Below are positions 1 through 7,063 of a stretch of 17,483 nucleotides of DNA, one piece after another (within the stretch, counting starts at the first letter, position 1; the number at the start of each line of letters is the position of its first letter). This stretch comes from Gammaproteobacteria bacterium. GTDB lineage: Bacteria; Pseudomonadota; Gammaproteobacteria; Pseudomonadales; Cellvibrionaceae. Made by a program: the position numbers and the translations under genes. The notes under the pieces are model-generated. The model was not told the DNA's origin and did not search any database. It saw only the letters and a program-made list of their open reading frames with translations. The stretch is from the NCBI GenBank assembly GCA_021151625.1, contig JAGKWY010000079.1, positions 1 through 17,483 on the forward strand. The letters are read 5' to 3'.

Positions 1-25
1 AGACGATGACCCAAATTGAGAGACT

Positions 26-2344
26 ATGCAAAACAATGAGACAGTGCAGTCAAAGAACACTGCCATAGAACTGATTAAAAAGTTTCAGCAACTTTTTACT
101 GATTTAAATCATAAGCAGATTGCCGAACGACTGGTTAAATTGGTGATTGCCAAAGAGACCATTAGCCGCGCCGTATTGATTGTCGAGCGCGATAGTCATT
201 TATATGTAGAGGCAATCGCATCCTCCGGTACCCAGCAACCAATGGTTAGCGGGATTGCCACCTCGTTGAGCCGTTTGAATTATCTCCCTCACCAATATAT
301 TCATCAGGTATTCGATTCGGGACAACCTTGCGCATTGGATCAGCAAGCCATCAGCCAGCTTGGTGCCATGTTTATCCAAAAAGGCACCCATGCCTGTTTC
401 CTGCACCCAATTCAGGAAAAAGATAAAACTATCGCCGTCTTTTATATGGAGTCCACTCAGGATCTGCCACTGCTACAAAAAGCTGTAGCAGAATTGGATA
501 CCGTGTGGACCTTCAGTTCGCTGCTGGTTCGCCAGGTTATCGATATGTGGCACCACGAGGAGCAAGCCGAAAGATTTCGTGTTGCCGAGCAAGCACTTTG
601 GGCTAGTGAAACTTATCTCAACGCAATTTTGCGCTACTCACCGGCGTTGATCTCCGTTAAAGATCTGGATGGCAATGTGGTCCTCGCCAGTGAACATTAC
701 AAGCACATGGCCAATGTCGATGAATCCGGGTTCGTTGGGAAAAACGTATTTGATGTTTACCCGAAAGATGTTGCCCAATCCATGTGGGAAATTGATGCAG
801 CCACCAAAGCCAAACAACAAACTTACGAAGTTGAATTGGATTTAATGCACAAAGATGGCAGCCAGCACACTTATTTAATGGTGAAGTTTCCACTGCGCAA
901 TAAAGAAAACAATGTGTTTGGTGTCTGTACCATTGGCACTGACATCTCCGAACGCAAGCTGGCCGAGAATGCCCTGCGCGAGCAGCAATCACGCCTGAAT
1001 TACATGGCCTTTCATGATTCATTAACTTCCCTGCCTAACCGCTCGCTGTTTTACGATCGCATTTATCACGGCCTTGCACGCGCACGACGTAGCGATTCCC
1101 GCCTGGCGTTAATGCTGCTGGATATTGATCGCTTCAAGATTATCAATGACAGTCTTGGCCATGATGCCGGGGACATTTTATTAAAAGCCGTCGCCATGCG
1201 TCTGAATGAAGGTGTGCGCGATATGGATACAGTTGCACGTTTGGGCGGCGATGAATTTGTGGTGGTACTCGAAGGTATTCACGACACCGAAGACGTCGTG
1301 TTTGTCGCTAACAAACTGCTAAGCACCTTGTCGCGCCCACTGGAAATTAGCGGCCACACCATCTCTACAACAGTCAGCATCGGCGTCAGTATTTATCCGG
1401 AAGACGGCACTGACACTGACGAGCTACTAAAAAATGCTGACATTGCCATGTACAAGGCAAAAGAAGCGGGTAAGAACAACTGCCAGTTCTACACCAAAGG
1501 TATGAATGCGACTGCGGTTAATTATTTGCTGCTGGAAAATGATTTGCGTCGTGCGGTAGAACAGCAGCAACTCACGCTTTACTACCAACCCCAAGTGGAT
1601 TTGCAAACTGGCGAGATGATGGGTGTAGAAGCGCTGGTGCGCTGGCAGCACCCGGATCGCGGCTTGGTATCACCAGCGCACTTTATCCCTCTGGCCGAAG
1701 AAACCGGTTTGATTGTTCCCATCGGCGAATGGGTATTGCGCGAGGCCTGTCGCCAGCAAAAAGCCTGGCTGGAAGCGGGCAAAAAAGTGGGCAAGATTGC
1801 CGTTAACCTTTCGCCACGCCAATTTCGCCAGAAAAACTTCCCCGGCAAAGTCGAAACCATATTGCGCGAAACCGGGCTGGATGCAAAACACCTGGAGCTG
1901 GAGATCACCGAAAGCTGCGCCATGGAGCACGCCGGTGAAACCATTAATCAATTAAACCAGTTGAACCAGATGGGGATGTTTCTGGCGATTGATGATTTTG
2001 GTACCGGCTATTCGTCCCTCGCCTACTTGCAGCGATTCCCCATTCAAAAGCTCAAGATTGACCGCAGCTTTATCAACGATTTACACGATGACCACAACGA
2101 CATGGCGATCGCCAAATCGATTATCGGCCTGGCCCACAACATGCAAATGCGCGTAGTGGCCGAAGGGGTTGAAACTGAGCAGCAGGCAGCATGGCTGCGC
2201 GAGATGGGCTGCGACCAGGCTCAGGGTTTCCTCTACTCCAAACCGATGAGCGCCAAGCAGTTGGAGAATCACTTTCGCAATGGTCGCTTCTATTTTGATG
2301 GCACAGTTGTCTCGCTGGATTCGCACGTAAAAATGGGGGCCTAG
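26..2344 (+). CDS. GAF-PAS-GGDEF-EAL cyclic-di-GMP signalling protein
   Basis: A 772-residue dual-domain c-di-GMP enzyme with no membrane segment, so probably cytoplasmic. Order: GAF-like sensor (about 20-180), short helix, PAS (about 190-310), GGDEF (about 320-490), EAL (about 500-755). The GGDEF motif is intact at residues 407-411, and an RxxD product-inhibition site (RDMD, 398-401) lies five residues before it, so a feedback-controlled diguanylate cyclase is possible. The EAL half keeps E535-A-L plus the EITES, DDFGTGYSS, KIDRSF and AEGVET blocks that hold metals and catalytic Lys/Glu, so phosphodiesterase activity is expected. Both halves look competent; the net direction cannot be read from sequence. 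An in-frame TGA at 17-19 makes the ATG at 26 the first usable start, with a weak GAGAG before it. The gene converges on rimK, and its stop codon lies inside the terminator hairpin. Confidence 0.95.
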   Translation: MQNNETVQSKNTAIELIKKFQQLFTDLNHKQIAERLVKLVIAKETISRAVLIVERDSHLYVEAIASSGTQQPMVSGIATSLSRLNYLPHQYIHQVFDSGQPCALDQQAISQLGAMFIQKGTHACFLHPIQEKDKTIAVFYMESTQDLPLLQKAVAELDTVWTFSSLLVRQVIDMWHHEEQAERFRVAEQALWASETYLNAILRYSPALISVKDLDGNVVLASEHYKHMANVDESGFVGKNVFDVYPKDVAQSMWEIDAATKAKQQTYEVELDLMHKDGSQHTYLMVKFPLRNKENNVFGVCTIGTDISERKLAENALREQQSRLNYMAFHDSLTSLPNRSLFYDRIYHGLARARRSDSRLALMLLDIDRFKIINDSLGHDAGDILLKAVAMRLNEGVRDMDTVARLGGDEFVVVLEGIHDTEDVVFVANKLLSTLSRPLEISGHTISTTVSIGVSIYPEDGTDTDELLKNADIAMYKAKEAGKNNCQFYTKGMNATAVNYLLLENDLRRAVEQQQLTLYYQPQVDLQTGEMMGVEALVRWQHPDRGLVSPAHFIPLAEETGLIVPIGEWVLREACRQQKAWLEAGKKVGKIAVNLSPRQFRQKNFPGKVETILRETGLDAKHLELEITESCAMEHAGETINQLNQLNQMGMFLAIDDFGTGYSSLAYLQRFPIQKLKIDRSFINDLHDDHNDMAIAKSIIGLAHNMQMRVVAEGVETEQQAAWLREMGCDQAQGFLYSKPMSAKQLENHFRNGRFYFDGTVVSLDSHVKMGA

Positions 2345-2356
2345 CCCCCATTTTTT
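2329..2356. terminator. Bidirectional rho-independent terminator overlapping the stop codon
   Basis: A 12-bp perfect stem: five A, TGGGGGC, loop CTA, GCCCCCA, then a T run. The A run makes a U tract on the minus-strand transcript, so the hairpin can end both the signalling gene and the convergent rimB-rimK transcript. The TAG stop (2342-2344) sits in the loop and the first stem base. Confidence 0.9.
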
Positions 2357-2387
2357 ATATTCACGCCCCATTAACCGTTGAAACTAA

Positions 2388-3293
2388 CTAACCCTTACCA
2401 CGCGTTTTATTCGCATTGGGGCGCGCATTTTCCTCCACAAAGGCGACTATTGCATCGGCGATATCCTTATGGGTAGCCCCTTCAATTCCCTCCAGACCCG
2501 GCGACGAATTCACTTCCATCACCAAAGGACCGCGTGCTGAGCGCAGCAAATCCACGCCCGCCACATGCAAGCCCATGGTCTGCGCGGCCTTGATGGCCGT
2601 ACGACGCTCGGTAGGGCTTAGCTTGGTGACCCTGGCGGTGCCGCCACGATGGAGGTTAGAGCGGAATTCGCCCTCTGCTGCGGTGCGCTCCATAGCAGCC
2701 ACAACTTTATCGCCAATCACAAAGCAGCGAATATCACTGCCATTGGCCTCTTTGATGAACTCTTGCACCAGAAACTCGGCGCGCAATTCGCGAAAGGCCT
2801 CAATCACACTTTCCGCCGCTTTCTGGGTTTCTGCCAGCACAATGCCACGCCCCTGGGTTCCCTCGCAGAGCTTCAACACCAGCGGAGTTCCGCCCACCAG
2901 TTTGATCAACTCTTTAGCGTCATGCACGTTATAGGCAAAGCTGGTTTTCGGAAGGCCAATCCCTTTGCGCGACAACAGCTGCAGCGCGCGCAACTTATCG
3001 CGCGAGCGCCCCAGGGCGATGGATTCTGTCAGGCAGTAAACCCCCATCATTTCAAACTGGCGAATAACGGCCAAACCATAGTGGGTTACCGAGGCACCAA
3101 TGCGCGGGATGACCGCATCAAACCCCTCGAGCTTTTCCCCCATATACCAAATGGACGGGCTGGCAGAGGCTATGTCGATATAGCACTTGAGTATGTCGAG
3201 TACCCGCACCTCATGGCCACGCGCCGTGCAGGCCTCTACCAGGCGACGAGTGGAATAAAGGCGACGATTGCGCGACAAAATAGCAATTTTCAT
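2388..3293 (-). CDS. rimK: RimK, ribosomal protein S6 glutamate ligase (ATP-grasp)
   Basis: 301 residues, matching the usual length of about 300. RimK is an ATP-grasp ligase that adds glutamates to the C-terminus of ribosomal protein S6 and can also make poly-glutamate. Visible landmarks: an N-terminal MKIAILSRNRRLYSTRRL pre-ATP-grasp segment, the glycine-rich ATP loop in LCEGTQGRGI, the IRCFVIGDKVVAAM strand, the FRSNLHRGG stretch, and the metal-binding end VMEVNSSPGLEGIEG. It lies 39 bases downstream of the rimB-like gene on the same strand, so the two are probably co-transcribed. I see no strong Shine-Dalgarno before its ATG, which would fit partial dependence on translation of the upstream gene. 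In Pseudomonas, RimK activity is tuned by RimB and c-di-GMP; the flanking c-di-GMP enzymes are consistent with that. Confidence 0.95.
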   Translation of the reverse strand: MKIAILSRNRRLYSTRRLVEACTARGHEVRVLDILKCYIDIASASPSIWYMGEKLEGFDAVIPRIGASVTHYGLAVIRQFEMMGVYCLTESIALGRSRDKLRALQLLSRKGIGLPKTSFAYNVHDAKELIKLVGGTPLVLKLCEGTQGRGIVLAETQKAAESVIEAFRELRAEFLVQEFIKEANGSDIRCFVIGDKVVAAMERTAAEGEFRSNLHRGGTARVTKLSPTERRTAIKAAQTMGLHVAGVDLLRSARGPLVMEVNSSPGLEGIEGATHKDIADAIVAFVEENARPNANKTRGKG

Positions 3294-3332
3294 AAAATTT
3301 TTAGACCGAGTATGTTTTAGGTAGATTAACGA

Positions 3333-3797
3333 CTACATAGATGGCATCAGCGGCTGATCTTTATTGCCGCCAAGCAAAAAGGATTTGCTGCTGTCCACCA
3401 AAAAACCCTGGCGCAGTGCACTGCGTCCTAACAGCATACGGAAGCGCATGTTTTCCCGGTCGGTCAGGGTGACTTCAATCGGCATGTACACCCCCTTGAT
3501 TAGCAACAGGGTTTCTATCACCACCCGCTCTTCACAATGGCCACCGGAATCAGTTACCGGGCGAATATCCTTGATGGGCTGTTCGCACTCAATACAGGTC
3601 AGGCTGTCTTTTTGCAAAGGATGTAACCCAAAACGCACCCAGGGCTTGCCATCCTTTTCAAAAGGCGTAACGTAGTAAGCATGTAACGCGCTGGTTTTCG
3701 CGCCGGTATCCACCTTGGCTTTGATGTGGGGAATTCCCAAATCCGGCAAGGCAACCCACTCGCGCCAGCCGATCAGTTCCGGTTGTTTTTTTGCCAC
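3333..3797 (-). CDS. rimB: RimB-like retropepsin-type protease (annotated family: ATP-dependent zinc protease)
   Basis: 154 residues from the start chosen here. The family is often named ATP-dependent zinc protease, but its DTGAKTS motif (residues 30-36) is the aspartic-protease D-T-G signature of a retropepsin fold; a second conserved block is MLLGRSAL near the C-terminus. In Pseudomonas, RimB works with RimK on ribosomal protein S6, and this gene lies just upstream of rimK on the same strand. The open frame extends back to a TTG at 3869 (178 residues), but the GTG at 3797-3795 has a perfect AGGAG eight bases upstream and gives the normal family length. The extra 24 residues of the longer form do not look like family sequence. 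Function rests on the motif and neighbourhood; the start choice is an inference. Confidence 0.85.
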   Translation of the reverse strand: MAKKQPELIGWREWVALPDLGIPHIKAKVDTGAKTSALHAYYVTPFEKDGKPWVRFGLHPLQKDSLTCIECEQPIKDIRPVTDSGGHCEERVVIETLLLIKGVYMPIEVTLTDRENMRFRMLLGRSALRQGFLVDSSKSFLLGGNKDQPLMPSM

Positions 3798-3805
3798 AAG
3801 CAAGA

Positions 3806-3810
3806 CTCCT
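3806..3810 (-). promoter_or_regulatory. Shine-Dalgarno AGGAG deciding the rimB GTG start
   Basis: AGGAG on the minus strand with an eight-base spacer to the GTG at 3797. It favours the short product over the TTG start at 3869, which has no comparable site. Confidence 0.65.
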
Positions 3811-3912
3811 GCAAAGGAAGCAACGATTGGCCTATCTACTTGATTAAAAGGTACCGCTGAAACAGGCAAAGCACCAAATTCGCGCTTTGTACTCCAGTTA
3901 GAGCCAAAGGTA

Positions 3913-3951
3913 AAAAGAAAAATCTTATAAGCCCGGGAAGATTTTTCTTTT
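3913..3951. other. 14-bp perfect A/T-rich hairpin between divergent genes
   Basis: AAAAGAAAAATCTT (3913-3926) and its exact reverse complement (3938-3951) flank an 11-base loop, ATAAGCCCGGG, which itself contains CCCGGG. A T run (3953-3958) follows on the plus strand, so it resembles an intrinsic terminator, yet no plus-strand gene ends here. It lies between the rimB start and the PA3496-like gene. It could be a leader attenuator, the end of a short RNA, or an operator. Confidence 0.6.
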
Positions 3952-4047
3952 GTTTTTTAATGGGCTATGGTAAATAGCGCGGGTCAAAATCCCCCCTTTG
4001 CGGGAACCGACGCCAAACCTTCTCTCTGTCAATGTTGGAGTAGTCTT

Positions 4048-4257
4048 ATGTCAGTTGATGTAGAGTCACAAGACGCTGATCTGATGGGTGATGTTAGCAT
4101 CGAATCCGATGATGACGAGGCAGCTACGCCAAAGCTCACCGGAAAAGAAGCCAGCCAGCACACACTGGAAATGCGTCGCAAAATTGAAGATCGTCTGGAG
4201 CGCCGCCGCATTAAAGACCAATTAGGTTACGACGATATTTCTGATCTGGATTTCTAA
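4048..4257 (+). CDS. Small acidic/basic protein, PA3496 family-like (putative envelope integrity protein)
   Basis: 69 residues. The N-terminal half is acidic (runs of Asp/Glu around residues 5-25). The C-terminal half has an alternating basic/acidic helix, MRRKIEDRLERRRIKDQL, ending in an acidic tail, YDDISDLDF. This layout recalls the short PA3496-type proteins of Pseudomonas relatives that databases label putative envelope integrity protein; the match is from memory and the molecular role is unknown. No signal peptide or membrane segment is seen. The frame is open back to an ATG at 3967, but the ATG at 4048 has GGAG seven bases upstream and the leading 27 residues look non-coding, so the short form is chosen. 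Its own terminator follows at 4316, so it is probably monocistronic. Confidence 0.75.
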   Translation: MSVDVESQDADLMGDVSIESDDDEAATPKLTGKEASQHTLEMRRKIEDRLERRRIKDQLGYDDISDLDF

Positions 4258-4315
4258 GCCAGAGATTCACAACAAGCCTGCTTAACAGGTATTCGGTCAA
4301 TACTAAAAAAGCTGG

Positions 4316-4342
4316 AGCCGCCCCCGAGGCGGCTTGTTTTTT
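4316..4342 (+). terminator. Rho-independent terminator after the PA3496-like gene
   Basis: AGCCGCC (4316-4322), loop CCCGA, GGCGGCT (4328-4334), then TG and six T. Perfect 7-bp GC-rich stem with a U tract, about 60 bases after the stop codon. Confidence 0.9.
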
Positions 4343-4398
4343 CTACCTTCCCCCTGTAATGCGTTTCATATCTTTACCATTAACCTCTGCCAACACTA

Positions 4399-4427
4399 TT
4401 GCTGCGCTCGCGCTAAGCTTCTATGAT
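4399..4427 (+). promoter_or_regulatory. Candidate sigma-70 promoter of the diguanylate cyclase gene
   Basis: TTGCTG, 17-base spacer, TATGAT. The -10 matches five of six consensus bases and the -35 only the TTG. It lies in the gene-free stretch 4258-4578 between the terminator and the cyclase gene and would give a leader of about 145 bases. Nothing else convincing is seen in that stretch. Confidence 0.35.
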
Positions 4428-4578
4428 CACCCATACAGCCAGCCTGGACGCTATAATCACTCCCATGGATGAAGGCCCTGAGGACAAGCAGGAGCCAGAT
4501 ATTAATAACCAAAAAAAGCCGCAAAAATAATAAGAGTTAACCACTGCGTTAACCAAGCGACCGCTGGAGCTCTGTTGT

Positions 4579-5889
4579 ATGCAGCATTCCCCCCGACACC
4601 GATTGTACTTTGACATAATCTTGGGCTTTCTGGTGATCATTACCGTTTTTGCCGTTACCGGGCAGGAGCAGATCCTTGAGCAACGGCTTGAGATAGACAA
4701 CCATTCCGGCCTCAGCCTCAATGTCTATGATGATAAAGAGAGCGGCGGTAACTCCAGTATTTACCTCGACAACCCGGGCACCATGGAGTGGCACTGCATA
4801 CTGCGCGACAGCTATGACTTTCCCTTTTGCGGCTTTGAGGTGCTGTTTGATTCAGGCCGCACCCAGGGCCTGGACCTAACCCATTACGAAAAAGTACGCA
4901 TCTGGCTGGATTACTCCGGCCCCAGCCAAACCTTGCGCGTGTACTTGCGCAACTTCGATGCGAAATACAGCAAGAAGGAAGTTAAACAATCCACCAAATA
5001 CAATCAGGTCGAGTTCAACGTAAACATGCTCAATGGGGTTGCGGAATTTTCCCTGCGCGATTTTTTTGTTGCCAACTGGTGGGTATTTGACAACAACATT
5101 CCACCGCATTTAAGCCGCCCGCAATTCGACAACATCACCATTTTTGAAGTGCAAACCGGTTCTGGTCGCCCGCTGGGCGAGCATCATTTCCGCTTGCGCA
5201 AAGTGGAATTTATTGGTCAGGCGCTGAGCACTGCGGACTGGTATCTCACCATTATGGTGGTGTGGTTGTTTATTATTTTGGGCTTCCTTGGCTATCGCAT
5301 TATTTCACTGAAAGACGAAGTGGTTGTGCAGCGCAAACGCGAATCTGAATTAATGGAAATTAATGAGCTGCTGGACACACGCAGTAAGGCGCTGGAGCTG
5401 AAAGCGAAAAAAGATCCGCTCACTGGTGCCTTCAATCGCCTCGGTCTGGAAGAGGCATTCAGCGTAGGGCTCTACGATTGGCGCAACAACAAAAAGCCGC
5501 TGTCGTTGGTGATGATGGATATAGATCACTTCAAAAAAATTAACGACACCTACGGCCACGATATAGGTGATTTAATCCTTAGCAAATTATCTGACCTGAT
5601 TCACCAGCACATTCGCGCACAAGATCTGTTGGCGCGCTGGGGTGGTGAGGAATTCGTAATAGTCTGCCGGGATACCGACATAGACAACGCCACAGCATTG
5701 GCGGAAAAATTGCGCGGCTTAATTGCGGCCCACGAATTCCATAAAAGCATTCAAGTCACCGCAAGCTTTGGTGTGGCAACACTCAACACCAATGAAAACC
5801 TGGAGCAATTATTTAAAGCGGCCGATACCGCACTTTACGAAGCCAAATCCAGCGGGCGCAACAGAGTCATTCCCGCCCAGGCTGCCTAG
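4579..5889 (+). CDS. Membrane-bound diguanylate cyclase with periplasmic beta-rich sensor
   Basis: 436 residues. Order: short cytoplasmic start, membrane helix (about 8-27), periplasmic domain (about 30-215), second membrane helix (about 220-242), short coiled linker (about 245-275), GGDEF domain (about 278-432). The active-site motif is GGEEF (355-359), with an RxxD inhibition site (RAQD, 346-349) five residues upstream, so an active, product-inhibited cyclase is expected. Conserved DPLTGAFNR and MDIDHFKKINDTYGH blocks are present. The periplasmic domain is aromatic- and strand-rich and looks like a jelly-roll/galactose-binding-like fold, suggesting a sugar or cell-wall ligand; this is inference. 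GGAG nine bases before the ATG supports the start. Its stop is 7 bases from the stop of the convergent VanZ-like gene. Confidence 0.93.
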   Translation: MQHSPRHRLYFDIILGFLVIITVFAVTGQEQILEQRLEIDNHSGLSLNVYDDKESGGNSSIYLDNPGTMEWHCILRDSYDFPFCGFEVLFDSGRTQGLDLTHYEKVRIWLDYSGPSQTLRVYLRNFDAKYSKKEVKQSTKYNQVEFNVNMLNGVAEFSLRDFFVANWWVFDNNIPPHLSRPQFDNITIFEVQTGSGRPLGEHHFRLRKVEFIGQALSTADWYLTIMVVWLFIILGFLGYRIISLKDEVVVQRKRESELMEINELLDTRSKALELKAKKDPLTGAFNRLGLEEAFSVGLYDWRNNKKPLSLVMMDIDHFKKINDTYGHDIGDLILSKLSDLIHQHIRAQDLLARWGGEEFVIVCRDTDIDNATALAEKLRGLIAAHEFHKSIQVTASFGVATLNTNENLEQLFKAADTALYEAKSSGRNRVIPAQAA

Positions 5890-5896
5890 GTACGTA

Positions 5897-6820
5897 TTAT
5901 TCAAGCCGCAGATTGTCGATATAAATCACCTGCGGCTTCGGCAAATTTACCGCAAATATTTCCAGGCAATTCACCTCGTCAATACGCATCTGCCGCTTGG
6001 CCGGTGCGTTGCGAATTTCATCTATAGCAACGCGCAGGTTGTTCCACCCGGGGTTCAAACTGATACGGTGATTGAACCTGTCATCAAGCGCATTACTGCC
6101 GCGATCATGTTGCAAATCGGCAATTTTTAACACCACTTGCACTGCATCTTCACCGGGATTGTAAACATCTACAGCGAAGAAACTATAACGACTCCAATCG
6201 CCGTAGCGACCCAGCCATTTAATCCCGGAATAAGGGTCAGCTGTTAATTTCACAGCCAGTGAAAATTCACCACTGGAAGCATAATCGCTCGATTTGCTCC
6301 AGCTGACGTGTGCGCCAATATTAGCCAACTGGCGCAGCTCATACCTGGTTTCAAAACTATTAATCAATGGAAACTGTGTGCGCATCTGCCAATTGGAGTA
6401 AATCAGCTGCGCACTTAGCCACATCATTGGCGCCAACAAAATAACACTCAACACGCGCAATCCAATCAACAAATAACGAGATCCAGTCGCACGTTGCCCC
6501 CAGCAAAGCGCGATAAATGCTCCGAGAATATTGTGCGCTATATCACTCAAACTGGCGTCACGCCCAATAACGTTCTGCACTAATTCGATAAGAACACCCA
6601 GGATAAAAATAGCCAGCACAATCCAAAGCCAGGCACGTCCAAATGGAATCGGGCGAATCAGCACAGCGAGCAACAGTGCCGCAGCAAAAAAAATCACATG
6701 CCCATAATTCCACAGGTTATTAAACAGCACAGAAGAATAGACATCTGGCCCTCCGACAAAAAACAACGGGCAGATCAATACCAATCCCACTAACAATGCC
6801 CCAAGCCTGAGATTCTTCAA
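5897..6820 (-). CDS. VanZ-like membrane protein with C-terminal beta-sandwich-like domain
   Basis: 307 residues. Five hydrophobic helices (about 7-24, 39-57, 63-83, 93-109 and 116-142). Helices two to four carry the VanZ-family pattern ELVQNVIGRDASLSDIAHN (residues 79-97, with E79, Q82, R87, D88, D93, N97). Residues about 150-307 form a soluble strand-rich domain with W, Y and NPG turns, resembling carbohydrate-binding or galactose-binding-like jelly rolls; family assignment is inferred. VanZ-like proteins include the teicoplanin-resistance VanZ, but most homologues have no proven role, so no resistance function is claimed. Translation appears to start at TTG (6820-6818), with AGGGG six bases upstream; no in-frame ATG lies near. 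Confidence 0.8.
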   Translation of the reverse strand: MKNLRLGALLVGLVLICPLFFVGGPDVYSSVLFNNLWNYGHVIFFAAALLLAVLIRPIPFGRAWLWIVLAIFILGVLIELVQNVIGRDASLSDIAHNILGAFIALCWGQRATGSRYLLIGLRVLSVILLAPMMWLSAQLIYSNWQMRTQFPLINSFETRYELRQLANIGAHVSWSKSSDYASSGEFSLAVKLTADPYSGIKWLGRYGDWSRYSFFAVDVYNPGEDAVQVVLKIADLQHDRGSNALDDRFNHRISLNPGWNNLRVAIDEIRNAPAKRQMRIDEVNCLEIFAVNLPKPQVIYIDNLRLE

Positions 6821-6833
6821 ACACCGCCCCTCG

Positions 6834-6845
6834 TATCACGTGATA
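6834..6845 (-). promoter_or_regulatory. 12-bp perfect palindrome beside the VanZ-like gene's ribosome binding site
   Basis: TATCACGTGATA is fully self-complementary and lies 13 bases upstream of the TTG start, immediately before the AGGGG ribosome binding site. It could be an operator or a small structure affecting initiation. No binding protein is known from this sequence. Confidence 0.35.
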
Positions 6846-6981
6846 ACGCACACAATTTACTAGAAATGGAACAAATAATTACAAAACTCTGGCGCCTCAT
6901 TTGGCAAGCTCTAATGACGGAAAATTTACAAGGTTTAGTATGGAATGGCATTCAGAGGTAGCCGAATGCACACCTGATTTT

Positions 6982-7008
6982 TTGACATAAACGCGTAACC
7001 ATTTACGC
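6982..7008 (+). promoter_or_regulatory. Candidate promoter -35 box with overlapping operator-like dyad
   Basis: A perfect TTGACA (6982-6987) is followed five bases later by GCGTAA-N4-TTACGC (6993-7008), a perfect 6-4-6 dyad occupying the spacer of a promoter for the gene at 7064. No good -10 hexamer is seen at 16-18 bases, so an activator or another sigma factor may be involved. The rest of 6846-7063 shows nothing convincing. Confidence 0.4.
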
Positions 7009-7063
7009 AACAATACCCTCAACAACACGCGCACTAATCTGCACAGATAACAGGAATTTCATC

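Noticed and set aside
2649..3320. Long plus-strand open frame opposite rimK (and similar antisense frames in other genes)
   Set aside because: Shadow of a well-supported gene; no domain, start signal or independent composition.
3798..3869. TTG-started 24-residue extension of RimB-like protein
   Set aside because: GTG at 3797 has a perfect AGGAG at good spacing and fits the family length.
3967..4047. 27-residue N-terminal extension of the PA3496-like protein
   Set aside because: No ribosome binding site at 3967, while the ATG at 4048 has GGAG seven bases upstream; the extension does not resemble the rest.
4423..4530. Possible 35-codon ORF upstream of the diguanylate cyclase, in the same frame
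   Set aside because: No ribosome binding site, composition not protein-like (Lys/Gln/Pro-rich tail), and its ATG overlaps the candidate -10 box.
5903..5938. 9-bp inverted repeat AAGCCGCAG / CTGCGGCTT near the convergent stops, possible terminator
   Set aside because: Lies in VanZ-like coding sequence, has an 18-base loop and no T run on either strand.
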